A DNA stretch of 64,000 bases from Cloacibacterium normanense (GTDB lineage: Bacteria; Bacteroidota; Bacteroidia; Flavobacteriales; Weeksellaceae), in the NCBI RefSeq assembly GCF_002943105.1, contig NZ_PTPZ01000002.1, forward strand, positions 273,582 to 337,581. Direction: 5' to 3'. Under the pieces are notes generated by a model. The model was not told the origin of the DNA. It ran no database searches and saw nothing but the letters and a program-made list of their open reading frames with translations. Made by a program: the position numbers and the translations under genes. Shown piece by piece: positions 7,998 to 16,728 of this stretch (position 1 is the first letter of the stretch; each line of letters begins with the position of its first letter).

Positions 7998-8951
7998 CTA
8001 AATTTTCTTCAAGATTTGTGAAATTTCTATTTGATTAAGACACGCGTAATCTCCTCTGTAACAAGGTTTAATGCCAAAAACAGAACAAGGTCTGCACGCT
8101 AAATCTGCAATTTCTACAATATCTTTTTCGGACTGTCCGTATCCTAAAAATCCAGCGAAATAATGGGTAGCTCCCCAAACCGAAACCACTCTAGTTCCCA
8201 CCAAACTTGCCAAATGCATATTAGCAGAATCCATAGAAATCATGAGTTCTAATTCAGAAATTTTTTGAAGTTCTTCTTTAAGCGAAAGTTTCCCAGCAAG
8301 AGAAGTTACATTTTCTAATTCTTGCTCCCATTTTGATAGAATTTCTACTTCTTTTTTTCCGCCACCAAAAAGATAAATTGCATGATTTTTAGAAAGCGTT
8401 TTTACCAATTCTAAAGATTTTTCAATGGGAAGCATTTTCCCTGCATGTTGCGCAAAAGGAGCAAATCCAATTCCAGATTTTTGTTGAGATTTTGGGAATA
8501 ATTGATGAGAAAGTTTTAGTTTAAAACCTAATTTTCTGAAAACATCTGCATAACGTTCTGTAGTTGGCTTCAGTGGTTTTTTAACTTTATTTTCCTTTCT
8601 CGTAAGTAATTTTTTTTCAGTTCTTCCTTTGTCAAGCGTTGCCGTTTTTTTGAAGAAAAAACTCAGAATTTTAGTGCGCAAAACATTGTGCAAATCGGCT
8701 ACAAAATCTGGCTGAAATTCTTTTTTTAGTTCCAAAGCCAATTTTCTGAGTCCGAAAAATCCTTTGTAATCATCCAGATTTATGCCACGAAAAGTCAATC
8801 GCTCTACTCCATCGAATAAATCGGCAAAGTTTTTTCTGGAAACGAAAACAATTTCTGTGTCAGGATTTTGCGCCAAAAATTCTTTCAAAACAGGCACAAT
8901 CATCGCTACATCTCCAAAAGCGGAAAAACGATATGCTAAGATTTTTTTCAC
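7998..8951 (-). CDS. Glycosyltransferase family 9 (heptosyltransferase-like)
   Basis: GT-B fold enzyme of 317 residues of the ADP-heptose:LPS heptosyltransferase family. The N-terminus ILAYRFSAFGDVAMIVPVL is the typical opening, and the nucleotide-binding C-half shows the family pattern MDSANMHLASLVGTRVVSVW near residue 240. Likely adds a sugar to LPS or a related cell-surface glycan; donor and acceptor are not readable. Its ATG overlaps the TGA of sufE by 4 nt, so it is probably co-translated with it. Confidence 0.87.
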   Translation of the reverse strand: MKKILAYRFSAFGDVAMIVPVLKEFLAQNPDTEIVFVSRKNFADLFDGVERLTFRGINLDDYKGFFGLRKLALELKKEFQPDFVADLHNVLRTKILSFFFKKTATLDKGRTEKKLLTRKENKVKKPLKPTTERYADVFRKLGFKLKLSHQLFPKSQQKSGIGFAPFAQHAGKMLPIEKSLELVKTLSKNHAIYLFGGGKKEVEILSKWEQELENVTSLAGKLSLKEELQKISELELMISMDSANMHLASLVGTRVVSVWGATHYFAGFLGYGQSEKDIVEIADLACRPCSVFGIKPCYRGDYACLNQIEISQILKKI

Positions 8952-9367
8952 GATTTTAACTGAAATGCAACCGCGTAAAACTTAATTTGTTTGGTCATTG
9001 CCATTAAACCATTGGCTCTAGAAGGCGATAAAAATTCTTGCAAACCGATTTTTGAGATAAAATCAAAATCAGAATCCAAAATTTCTTGGGTAGAATGACC
9101 GCTGTAAATTCTCACCAAAAGAGAAACAATTCCTTTCGGTAAAATTCCGTCAGAATCTGCATTGAAGAAGAGTTTTCCTTCTCTGAATTCGGCGTCTAAC
9201 CAAACTTTGGACTGGCAACCTTTAATCAGATTTTCGTCTGTTTTTTTGTCTTCAGGTAAACCTTTCAGTTCTTTTCCCAAGTCTATAATGTATTCGTATT
9301 TCTGTTCCCAATCGTCCAGAAACTCGAATTCTTCTATGATTTCTTGTTGTTTTTCTTGAATTGTCAT
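8948..9367 (-). CDS. sufE: Cysteine desulfuration protein SufE
   Basis: 139 residues; accepts sulfur from the SufS cysteine desulfurase and passes it on for Fe-S cluster assembly. The sulfur-carrying residue is Cys51 in the conserved IKGCQSKVW. SufS is not in the window. A TATCTTTG box ends 4 nt before the ATG, pointing to a leaderless transcript. The coupling with a GT9 gene seems only positional. Confidence 0.92.
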   Translation of the reverse strand: MTIQEKQQEIIEEFEFLDDWEQKYEYIIDLGKELKGLPEDKKTDENLIKGCQSKVWLDAEFREGKLFFNADSDGILPKGIVSLLVRIYSGHSTQEILDSDFDFISKIGLQEFLSPSRANGLMAMTKQIKFYAVAFQLKS

Positions 9368-9371
9368 GGTA

Positions 9372-9379
9372 CAAAGATA
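9372..9379 (-). promoter_or_regulatory. -7 box 4 nt from the sufE start codon
   Basis: TATCTTTG on the minus strand, then TACC and ATG; the same 4-nt spacing as at 7867-7874 and 60476-60483. Confidence 0.6.
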
Positions 9380-9495
9380 AATCTTTTTTGTTGGAAGCTG
9401 AAAGTCAGATGCTGGAAGTTTTTTTTGAGAATTTTAAAAATTGAGATGAGGTAAAATTGAGTAAGTAGAACTGTTGATTTAGTAGATTCACATTC

Positions 9496-9625
9496 GAGTC
9501 AAAGTCTACTCAAGTTTTACGTTTGTTCGTGGTTTGTTCGTAATTTATGGTACTTTTCCGAGGCTGATTCGAAGGAAACACGAAGAAACCACGAGCAAAC
9601 CTAAAGCAAAACCCTAATTTGACTC
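9496..9625. repeat. Imperfect 130-bp inverted repeat built from 11-bp units
   Basis: The 385-bp spacer 9368-9752 holds no gene I can support. Its centre has end arms GAGTCAAA (9496-9503) and TTTGACTC (9618-9625). Inside, the left arm carries two tandem 11-mers, GTTTGTTCGTG (9521-9531) and GTTTGTTCGTA (9532-9542). The right arm carries three complementary-type 11-mers: GAAGGAAACAC (9571), GAAGAAACCAC (9582) and GAGCAAACCTA (9593). Origin unknown; it could be a small mobile-element remnant. Confidence 0.6.
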
Positions 9626-9646
9626 GTAGAAGATTCAAAGGCTTTT

Positions 9647-9674
9647 CCAAAAAAAATCCGCAAAAAGCGGATTT
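9647..9674 (-). terminator. Rho-independent terminator of the 9753-10136 gene
   Basis: Perfect 8-bp stem AAATCCGC / GCGGATTT (9654-9661, 9667-9674) with an A5 loop; on the minus strand it is followed by a run of T. It lies 79 nt past the stop codon of the minus-strand gene. Confidence 0.75.
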
Positions 9675-9752
9675 AATATTTTGTTTTTGTTGCAAAGAGT
9701 TTTAAATCTATAGCATGAGAAATTAACACTTTTGAAAGAGCAATCTATTTTT

Positions 9753-10136
9753 TTATTTTTTACAATTTTTCTCAAATAGAAAGTATGTTTTGTGATTTTT
9801 AGAAGTTTGAACATACTTGATTTGATCTTTTGTGGCTTCATGGATTCCATCATCCTCATCATCTTTTCTCCAATCGTTTTTGTACTTTAGAATTGCTTCA
9901 GTCTTGTTGTCACATTTTGCATGTAAATAATACTCTGATTTTGACATTCCAGGATCATTCTCTAAAGTATATTCAATCTTGAACCAGAAATAAAATTCAT
10001 TATTTAAAGTTTTGTCAATTTTGTAAAATAAAGAATTTCCATATTGATCATTACCTATTGAAATGTATTCAGTATTCTGAGATTTAATAAAGGAAAAGAT
10101 GAAAACTCCTATCAATAGTAGCATTTGTTTTTTCAT
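9753..10136 (-). CDS. Small secreted protein of unknown function
   Basis: 127 residues with a clear Sec signal peptide (MKKQMLLLIGVFIFSFIKS, cleavage probably just after) and a mature part rich in Lys, Asp and Tyr, with two cysteines (in HAKCDNK and at the C-terminal KNCKK) that could form a disulfide. I do not recognise the family. It has its own terminator downstream and is flanked by a repeat-rich spacer, so it is likely a single-gene transcription unit. Confidence 0.7.
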   Translation of the reverse strand: MKKQMLLLIGVFIFSFIKSQNTEYISIGNDQYGNSLFYKIDKTLNNEFYFWFKIEYTLENDPGMSKSEYYLHAKCDNKTEAILKYKNDWRKDDEDDGIHEATKDQIKYVQTSKNHKTYFLFEKNCKK

Positions 10137-10232
10137 TTTATGAATAGTTTTTTTTGTTCAATCAATTAACCAAATATACAAATTAGAAGTAATTAAATGT
10201 AGAAACAAGTGAATTTAGAGTAAACCTTTATT

Positions 10233-11330
10233 TTACAGAAACTTCCCTACTCTTTCATAAAGTTCCAGAATTTTCGGAGCTTCATTTTCCCAACAAAGAT
10301 CTTTTGCAGCCGTTTCTAACAGAGGAAGATAAGAATTTCTCCCCTTTTCTAAAACAATTTTTACTTTCTCTGCCAAATGTTTTGGTTCGTGAGAAGTGAT
10401 AAATTCGCCTAAATGATAATTTTCTACAATTTTCTGCATTTCGGGGAATTTAGAAACAACTACAGGAACTCTGGCTTGTATGTAATCTACGATTTTATTC
10501 GGAAGTGAGTAGTAATAACTTAAACCTTTATTTTCTTCTATGCTTAAACCTACATCTGCTTTTTCGGTAATCTTTCTTAAATCATCTGGATGTAGATTCC
10601 CTAAGAATTTTACTTTATTTTCTAGATGTAATTTTTTCGTAAGTTGTTGATATTCTTCTAAAAAAGGACCTCTTCCCGCAATGTGAAATTCTGCATTTTC
10701 TATAAATTGCATCGCTTCAATCATCTTATCAATTCCTCTAGAATAATTGATGGTTCCTTGGTAAAGAATGATTTTTGGAGAGTTTTCAACGAAACTTTTC
10801 GGTGATTCTGATTTTTGAGGAAAATTTCTAATGACGATGGGCCTTTTAATCTTATAATTGGTTTCAAACCAGTTGGCATAAGAATCATTTGCCGTTATAA
10901 AATATTTGATTTTTCTAATCAAAGCATTTTCCAGAAGTCTCCAAACATGCTGAACCCAACGATTGGTAACAGTGGGCATTTCGGTAAAAATCTCGTGACT
11001 ATCCCAAACTAAAGGAATTCCTTTGATTTTAGAAACCAGATAATTGGGTAAAAGTGCATCTAAATCATTGGCGTGAAGAGTTGTATTTCGGTCAGCTTTT
11101 TTCAACAATTCAAAGAATAATTTCCACTGAAATTCTAAGTAAGCGAAACGTAATTTTTTGGACTGTAAAGAAATTCTTGAAAATGGATAAGGCCTTTTCA
11201 TTTCGGGATTTCCGCCCCAATTATTGCCTATTACTTCTATTTGGTAAGCATTTTCGTGCAAGGTTTTGCAGAATTTTTCCACACGCTGATCGGTGTATAA
11301 ATTATTGAAAACGCTTACCAAAATTTTCAT
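10233..11330 (-). CDS. Glycosyltransferase family 4-like (GT-B)
   Basis: 365 residues. The C-terminal half has the retaining GT4 pattern: an early FLGNLHPDDLRKI stretch and then EENKGLSYYYSLPNKIVDYIQARVPVVVS, the E-x7-E region that binds the sugar nucleotide. N-terminal domain begins MKILVSVFNNLYTDQRVEKF. Probably acts in polysaccharide or glycolipid synthesis; substrates unknown. It follows a small membrane protein gene by 12 nt on the same strand, so the two likely share a transcript. Confidence 0.85.
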   Translation of the reverse strand: MKILVSVFNNLYTDQRVEKFCKTLHENAYQIEVIGNNWGGNPEMKRPYPFSRISLQSKKLRFAYLEFQWKLFFELLKKADRNTTLHANDLDALLPNYLVSKIKGIPLVWDSHEIFTEMPTVTNRWVQHVWRLLENALIRKIKYFITANDSYANWFETNYKIKRPIVIRNFPQKSESPKSFVENSPKIILYQGTINYSRGIDKMIEAMQFIENAEFHIAGRGPFLEEYQQLTKKLHLENKVKFLGNLHPDDLRKITEKADVGLSIEENKGLSYYYSLPNKIVDYIQARVPVVVSKFPEMQKIVENYHLGEFITSHEPKHLAEKVKIVLEKGRNSYLPLLETAAKDLCWENEAPKILELYERVGKFL

Positions 11331-11342
11331 TATGTAAAACTT

Positions 11343-11561
11343 TTAATCGTGTTTTATTAAATGATAAAGTTGTATAACGCAAAGAATTGCGTTAGGAATA
11401 ATGATAGGCCACAACATTCCGCTGAAAACACCATAAATTACAAAAGCGATACAACCGATAAGATTAATCACTCTAATTTGCTTGATGTTTTTCACCATAA
11501 AGCTCAGCACTACAAAGAATGATGCAGCATAACCTACATAATTTGCCCAATTCGCGTCCAT
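11343..11561 (-). CDS. Small three-helix membrane protein (YgjV/SemiSWEET-like)
   Basis: 72 residues with three hydrophobic segments (about 8-24, 29-46, 50-67) and a Lys-rich first loop, the layout of the YgjV-type small membrane proteins that resemble half-SWEET transporters. It lacks the clear PQ motif of the two SemiSWEETs near 36.3-36.8 kb. A TAATTTTG box (11582-11589, minus strand) lies about 20 nt upstream. Function uncertain. Confidence 0.65.
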   Translation of the reverse strand: MDANWANYVGYAASFFVVLSFMVKNIKQIRVINLIGCIAFVIYGVFSGMLWPIIIPNAILCVIQLYHLIKHD

Positions 11562-11658
11562 TTCAAAAAAATTTAAGACGACAAAATTACTAATTTCCTG
11601 CTATTAATTTTGTAAAATAATGTCATAAAGTCATAATATGAGTTTGGTAAAGTATTTG

Positions 11659-11666
11659 TAACTTTG
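11659..11666 (+). promoter_or_regulatory. -7 box of clpC
   Basis: TAACTTTG, a full match to TAnnTTTG, 55 nt ahead of the clpC ATG at 11722. No TTG at the standard distance. Confidence 0.55.
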
Positions 11667-11721
11667 ATTTACGAAATCAATTCATATTGACTTCATTAGA
11701 ATTTTATTGAGAGAAATTATC

Positions 11722-14238
11722 ATGGAAAATAAATTTTCAGAAGGCTTAACCAAAGTCTTCAAACACAGTAAAAGCGAAGCAAAACGTTTGCATAGCGAAT
11801 TTTTATCTACTGAACATTTCTTGTTGGGAATTATTCAGACGGATAATTCTGCTAAAGAAATTTTAGAAAATCTTCAGGCAGATCTTACTCAGATTCGCAG
11901 AAAGATTGAAAACATGAACGTAAATACCAATCCTTTTTCAGAAGAAAAGGAGAATATTTCTTTCACCAAATTAGCGGATTATGCGGTAAAAAGAGCAGAT
12001 TTAGAATGCAGACAATATAGAGCTTCAGAAATTAATACCGTTCATCTTTTGTTAGGAATTCTCTATAAAATGGAAGATCCTACTACCAATATTTTAAGCG
12101 CTTACGAAATTGATTATGATAGCGTAGCTAAAGAATATCAATCTATGCTTAAAAACTCTGGTCAGTTACCAAAAAGTTCTGCGTATGATGATGACGAAGA
12201 GCGTGAAGAATACGGTCAAATGAAAAAACCTACTGGAAATCTAGGAACAGGAAAAAGCAAAACGCCAACTTTAGATAATTTTGGTAGAGACCTTACTGCG
12301 CTAGCTTCTGAAGGGAAATTAGACCCTGTAATTGGTAGAGAAAAAGAGATTGAAAGAGTTTCTCAAATTCTGTCAAGACGTAAGAAAAACAATCCACTTT
12401 TGATTGGGGAACCAGGCGTTGGTAAATCTGCCATTGCAGAAGGTTTAGCGCTCAGAATTATGCAGAAAAAAGTGTCTAGAGTTCTGTTTAACAAGCGTGT
12501 AATTACTTTGGATTTAGCAAGTTTAGTTGCTGGAACTAAATACAGAGGTCAGTTCGAAGAGAGAATGAAAGCGATTATGACTGAATTGGAGAAAAACAGA
12601 GACGTCATTCTTTTCATAGATGAATTGCATACGATTGTTGGTGCGGGAAGTTCTACAGGAAGTTTAGATGCTTCTAATATGTTTAAACCTGCTTTAGCAA
12701 GAGGCGAAATTCAATGCATCGGTGCGACTACTTTAGACGAATACCGTCAGTACATCGAAAAAGATGGTGCTTTAGAAAGACGTTTCCAAAAAGTAATGGT
12801 AGAACCTACTTCCGTAGAAGAAACTATTTTGATTTTGAATCAAATTAAAGACAAATACGAAGATCACCATAATGTAACGTATACAGACGAAGCAATTGCA
12901 GCGTGTGTAAACCTTACTTCGAGATATATTACCGATAGATTCCTTCCAGACAAAGCGATTGACGCGATGGACGAAGCGGGTTCTAGAGTGTATATCAAAA
13001 ACATGAAAGTTCCTACTGACATCATTGAGCATGAAAAGCAAATTGAAGAAATTAAGGAACTTAAACAAAAAGCGGTAAAAGCTCAAGATTATTTAGAAGC
13101 GAGAAAATTAAAAGATGAAGAAGAGCGTTTACAACTAGAATTGGCTGTGGCTCAAGATAAATGGGACAAAGAAGTGAAGGAGAAAAAAGAAGTGGTGACC
13201 GAAGAAAATGTAGCTGAGGTAGTTTCGATGATGTCTGGAGTTCCTGTAACAAAAGTGGGCAAAAACGAGATGGATAAATTAGCCAATATGGATAATTTAC
13301 TCAACGGAAAAGTGATTGGCCAGGAAGATGCTGTGAAAAAAGTGGTGAAAGCCATCCAAAGAAATAGAGCAGGATTGAAAGATCCGAACAGACCGATTGG
13401 TACGTTTATTTTCCTAGGAACTACAGGTGTTGGTAAAACTGAATTGGCAAAAGTAATGGCTCGTGAATTATTCGATTCTGATGATGCATTGATTAGAATA
13501 GACATGAGTGAATACATGGAGAAATTCGCGGTTTCTAGATTGGTAGGAGCGCCTCCAGGTTATGTAGGTTATGAAGAAGGCGGACAATTAACCGAAGCGG
13601 TTCGTAGAAAGCCTTACGCAGTAGTTTTATTAGACGAAATAGAAAAAGCACACCCAGATGTTTTCAATATTTTATTGCAAATTTTAGATGAAGGTCACGT
13701 TACCGATTCTTTAGGCAGAAAAGTAGATTTCAGAAATACGATTATCATCTTGACATCTAACATCGGAACCAGAGATTTAAAAGATTTCGGGGATGGAGTA
13801 GGATTCGGAACTTCTGCGAAGAAAACTTCTTCTGATGCTAGAGCGAGAGCAACCATAGAAAACGCTCTGAAAAAAGCTTTTGCACCAGAATTCTTAAACA
13901 GAATAGATGATATTATCATCTTCAATTCTCTTGAAAAAGAAGACATCAAGAAAATTATTGACCTTGAGTTAAATAAACTCTACAAACGTCTCGAAAAACT
14001 AAACTACAAAGTAGAATTAACAGACGAAGCTAGAGATTTCATCGCAGAGAAAGGTTGGGACAAAGATTTTGGAGCAAGACCTCTAAAACGTGCCATCCAA
14101 AAATACATAGAAGATTTATTGGCAGAAATGCTCGTAAACAAACAATTCTCTGAAGGCGAAACCGTAGTTCTAAAACTAAACGAAGCTAAAGATGCTTTAG
14201 AAGGTGAAACCCAAAAGAAATCTAAACAAAAAGCATAA
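11722..14238 (+). CDS. clpC: ATP-dependent Clp protease ATP-binding subunit ClpC
   Basis: AAA+ unfoldase of 838 residues that feeds substrates to ClpP. Layout: Clp-N repeats (about 1-145), an acidic linker, D1 ATPase with Walker A GEPGVGKS (229-236) and Walker B VILFIDE (295-301), a coiled middle/UVR-like region (about 430-490), D2 with Walker A GTTGVGKT (566-573) and Walker B VVLLDE (634-639), then the D2-small domain. The start MENKFSEGL is chosen over an ATG 15 nt upstream because it matches the family N-terminus. The first gene in a plus-strand unit, closed by a strong terminator. Confidence 0.95.
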   Translation: MENKFSEGLTKVFKHSKSEAKRLHSEFLSTEHFLLGIIQTDNSAKEILENLQADLTQIRRKIENMNVNTNPFSEEKENISFTKLADYAVKRADLECRQYRASEINTVHLLLGILYKMEDPTTNILSAYEIDYDSVAKEYQSMLKNSGQLPKSSAYDDDEEREEYGQMKKPTGNLGTGKSKTPTLDNFGRDLTALASEGKLDPVIGREKEIERVSQILSRRKKNNPLLIGEPGVGKSAIAEGLALRIMQKKVSRVLFNKRVITLDLASLVAGTKYRGQFEERMKAIMTELEKNRDVILFIDELHTIVGAGSSTGSLDASNMFKPALARGEIQCIGATTLDEYRQYIEKDGALERRFQKVMVEPTSVEETILILNQIKDKYEDHHNVTYTDEAIAACVNLTSRYITDRFLPDKAIDAMDEAGSRVYIKNMKVPTDIIEHEKQIEEIKELKQKAVKAQDYLEARKLKDEEERLQLELAVAQDKWDKEVKEKKEVVTEENVAEVVSMMSGVPVTKVGKNEMDKLANMDNLLNGKVIGQEDAVKKVVKAIQRNRAGLKDPNRPIGTFIFLGTTGVGKTELAKVMARELFDSDDALIRIDMSEYMEKFAVSRLVGAPPGYVGYEEGGQLTEAVRRKPYAVVLLDEIEKAHPDVFNILLQILDEGHVTDSLGRKVDFRNTIIILTSNIGTRDLKDFGDGVGFGTSAKKTSSDARARATIENALKKAFAPEFLNRIDDIIIFNSLEKEDIKKIIDLELNKLYKRLEKLNYKVELTDEARDFIAEKGWDKDFGARPLKRAIQKYIEDLLAEMLVNKQFSEGETVVLKLNEAKDALEGETQKKSKQKA

Positions 14239-14241
14239 AGC

Positions 14242-14272
14242 AAAACCTCCGAAATTTCGGAGGTTTTTTTAG
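14242..14272 (+). terminator. Bidirectional terminator after clpC
   Basis: AAAACCTCCG (14242-14251), loop AAATTT, CGGAGGTTTT (14258-14267), then more T. It also has A residues on the other side and sits at the stop codon of the convergent minus-strand gene. Confidence 0.85.
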
Positions 14273-14766
14273 TTTATTTTTCCAATTATTCCTTCACCTG
14301 TTGTTTTATCAATAAATCCGCGCTCAAGTCCGCTTTTATTATCTAGATTTTCGTGAAGAACAATATTATGACCAAAGGACAATTTTGATTTTATTTTGCC
14401 AATGTTCAAACTACAATCAAAATAATACCAATCAGCATTACAATTATCCCACGCTTTACCTACGAATTCAGTATTGAAGTTGTTCTCTATTAAGAATTTA
14501 AATAAATTTTTTAATTCCTTAGATTTAATTTTATTAGAAAGATTTCTAAAATTTGATTCAAAATTTAATAATTCTCCTGAAACTTTTAGATTAAAATCCA
14601 AAGAGTCAATCACAATGCGTGAAATTGCACCATTTAATTTGTTAATAGAAGTTTGTTCTAATAAAATATTTTTTAGAGATACAAATATTGAATTTTCTCG
14701 ATTTTGAGATATTTCAAAATCTAAACTTTCTATTAGTCTTTTTCTTTCAAAATTGAAATTATACAT
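14269..14766 (-). CDS. Hypothetical protein, no recognised family
   Basis: 165 residues, predicted cytoplasmic, no signal peptide. The N-terminal two thirds look helical and Asn/Leu/Lys-rich; the C-terminal third (KAWDNCNADWYYFDCSLN) carries two cysteines and aromatic residues, and the tail has HENLDNKSGLERGFIDKTTG. I cannot name a family. It ends within the clpC terminator and starts 5 nt from the end of a beta-barrel gene on the same strand. Base composition is more AT-rich than its neighbours. Confidence 0.55.
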   Translation of the reverse strand: MYNFNFERKRLIESLDFEISQNRENSIFVSLKNILLEQTSINKLNGAISRIVIDSLDFNLKVSGELLNFESNFRNLSNKIKSKELKNLFKFLIENNFNTEFVGKAWDNCNADWYYFDCSLNIGKIKSKLSFGHNIVLHENLDNKSGLERGFIDKTTGEGIIGKIN

Positions 14767-14771
14767 AAATA

Positions 14772-15296
14772 TTACAACCCAAAAACCACCCCAATATTAG
14801 GAACAAAACCACTGCTGAAAATACTGTTGTTTTGTTTCCAAAGTACGTTATACATTCCGCCAATCTGCAAATAAGAATTGTTGCCCATTCTTTGCATATA
14901 ACCTCCACCAATGTAAAGTGCAGCTTCGTTTGAACTGTATTTTTCTTCTGAGGATTTTATTTTTTGATTGATAAAATATTCCTGAAATTGAGAACCCAAA
15001 TAGAAATTTCTGCCCAAATAATAATTCACAAATGGTCCAATTCCAAACAAAGTAGAATAAGAATAAGAAGAGTTTTGCCAATTGAGACTTCCCATCAAAC
15101 CTGTTTCTAAATTTTCAGAAATTTTATAGCCTACTCTTGGTGCAATATGTACTGCAATGCCGCTATTACTGCCAAAACCACCAGTTAAACCAGCATAACC
15201 ACCAAAAGTCCATTTAGAGTTTTGTGTAGGTGTTTCCACCTGTGAAAATGCCGAAAAAGACATTAACATTAGAAAGAAAAGAGATAATTTTTTCAT
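14772..15296 (-). CDS. Outer-membrane beta-barrel protein
   Basis: 174 residues. Sec signal peptide MKKLSLFFLMLMSFSAFS, then alternating amphipathic strands (GYAGLTGGFGSNSGIAVH, GYKISENLETGLMGSLN, GPFVNYYLGRNFYLGSQ) typical of a small eight-stranded OmpX/OmpA-like barrel; the last strand ends GVVFGL. Start at 15296 fits the signal peptide; the frame is open 24 nt further. Role unknown. Confidence 0.75.
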   Translation of the reverse strand: MKKLSLFFLMLMSFSAFSQVETPTQNSKWTFGGYAGLTGGFGSNSGIAVHIAPRVGYKISENLETGLMGSLNWQNSSYSYSTLFGIGPFVNYYLGRNFYLGSQFQEYFINQKIKSSEEKYSSNEAALYIGGGYMQRMGNNSYLQIGGMYNVLWKQNNSIFSSGFVPNIGVVFGL

Positions 15297-15404
15297 TTTT
15301 AGAAATTTTCTATGATTCAAATTTAGCAGAAAAATTTCAAATGAGTTTTTAATTCGTAATTTTGCAGTCGTAAAACTTTCCCTTAACGAAAGCGTAACTC
15401 AATT

Positions 15405-16592
15405 ATGAAAATAGTAGTCGGTTTATCAGGAGGTGTAGACTCCAGCGTTGCAGCGTATTTGTTGCAGAAACAAGGTCACGAAGTCATCGGACTTTTTATG
15501 AGAAATTGGAACGATGCTTCCGTAACTTTAGAAGATGAATGTCCTTGGATTGAAGACAGTAATGACGCCCTTTTAGTGGCCAAAAAACTGGGAATTCCGT
15601 TCCAAGTGATTGATATGAGCGAACTCTACAAAGAACGCATTGTAGATTATATGTTTGCCGAATACGAAAAGGGTAGAACTCCCAATCCTGATGTTTTGTG
15701 CAACCGAGAAGTAAAATTCGATGTTTTTTTAGAAACCGCACTTTCTCTAGGTGCAGATAAAGTAGCAACAGGACATTACGCCAGATTAGATTCTTTTACC
15801 AATGAAAATGGGGAAGAAGTGTATCAACTTTTGGCTGGAAAAGATAACAACAAAGACCAAAGTTATTTTTTGTGTCAATTGAGTCAAAAACAGCTTTCTA
15901 AAGCGCTTTTCCCGATTGGAGAACTCACCAAACCAGAAGTAAGAGAAATTGCCAGAGAAATGGAATTGGCAACTGCCGATAAAAAAGATTCTCAAGGTCT
16001 TTGTTTCATCGGGAAAGTAAGTTTGCCTACTTTTCTTCAGCAACAATTAAAAGCCAAAGAAGGCCAAATTGTAGAAATTTTCAGTGATTTTGCTGAATAT
16101 CACAAAGAAAAACCTGAATTTTCTTCAAAATTAGAAGAGTTAGAGTATTTGTCTGCAAAAATCCATTACAAAAAATCAGACGGAAAAGTAATTGGCAAAC
16201 ATCAAGGTGCACAATTTTACACAATTGGTCAAAGCAAAGGTTTAGGAATTGGCGGACATAAAGAATCTTGTTTCCTCATTTCCAGAGATATGGAAAATAA
16301 TTTGGTGTATGTAGGAGAAGGAAGAAATTTCCCAGGATTATTTAGAAAAGCTTTGAAAATTGACAATTCAGAATTGCATTGGGTTCGTGAAGATTTACGT
16401 CTTAAAAACGGAGAATCTATGGAAGTTTTGGCGAGAATTAGATACCGTCAACCGCTAGAAAAAGCCACGCTTTATCAGTTTGAAGAAGGATTTTTCATAG
16501 AATTCGAAAATCCACAATCTGCGATTGCAGAAGGACAGTTCGCAGCTTGGTATGTAGGCGAAGAACTATTAGGAAGCGGAGTGATTTCTTAG
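15405..16592 (+). CDS. mnmA: tRNA 2-thiouridylase MnmA
   Basis: 395 residues. Thiolates U34 of tRNA Lys, Glu and Gln. The PP-loop SGGVDSS is at residues 8-14, and the two catalytic cysteines are Cys99 ([11 protein letters not shown]) and Cys200 (GLCFIGK), as in bacterial MnmA that form a disulfide intermediate. The C-terminal beta-barrel domain is complete. A TAATTTTG box at 15357-15364 lies 40 nt upstream, and a terminator follows. Confidence 0.95.
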   Translation: MKIVVGLSGGVDSSVAAYLLQKQGHEVIGLFMRNWNDASVTLEDECPWIEDSNDALLVAKKLGIPFQVIDMSELYKERIVDYMFAEYEKGRTPNPDVLCNREVKFDVFLETALSLGADKVATGHYARLDSFTNENGEEVYQLLAGKDNNKDQSYFLCQLSQKQLSKALFPIGELTKPEVREIAREMELATADKKDSQGLCFIGKVSLPTFLQQQLKAKEGQIVEIFSDFAEYHKEKPEFSSKLEELEYLSAKIHYKKSDGKVIGKHQGAQFYTIGQSKGLGIGGHKESCFLISRDMENNLVYVGEGRNFPGLFRKALKIDNSELHWVREDLRLKNGESMEVLARIRYRQPLEKATLYQFEEGFFIEFENPQSAIAEGQFAAWYVGEELLGSGVIS

Positions 16593-16612
16593 AAATTTTA
16601 AAAATATAAAGG

Positions 16613-16643
16613 AAAAGCAGTCTATTACAGTCTGCTTTTTTTA
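16613..16643 (+). terminator. Terminator after mnmA
   Basis: AAAAGCAG (16613-16620) pairs with CTGCTTTT (16632-16639), 11-nt loop, then T-rich sequence. Confidence 0.75.
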
Positions 16644-16728
16644 TGTTTAGAATAAGAAAAAACCTTATCAATAAAGGCTTTTAAGCAATAAAAACTTTTA
16701 TTTTGAAGTTATAATTAAAATGATGCTT

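Noticed and set aside
9510-9695. 61-codon minus-strand frame over the 11-bp repeats
   Set aside because: It translates the inverted repeat and the terminator; no protein features.
12772-13949. Long minus-strand frames opposite clpC
   Set aside because: Shadows of the clpC coding frame with low-complexity Ser/Phe composition.
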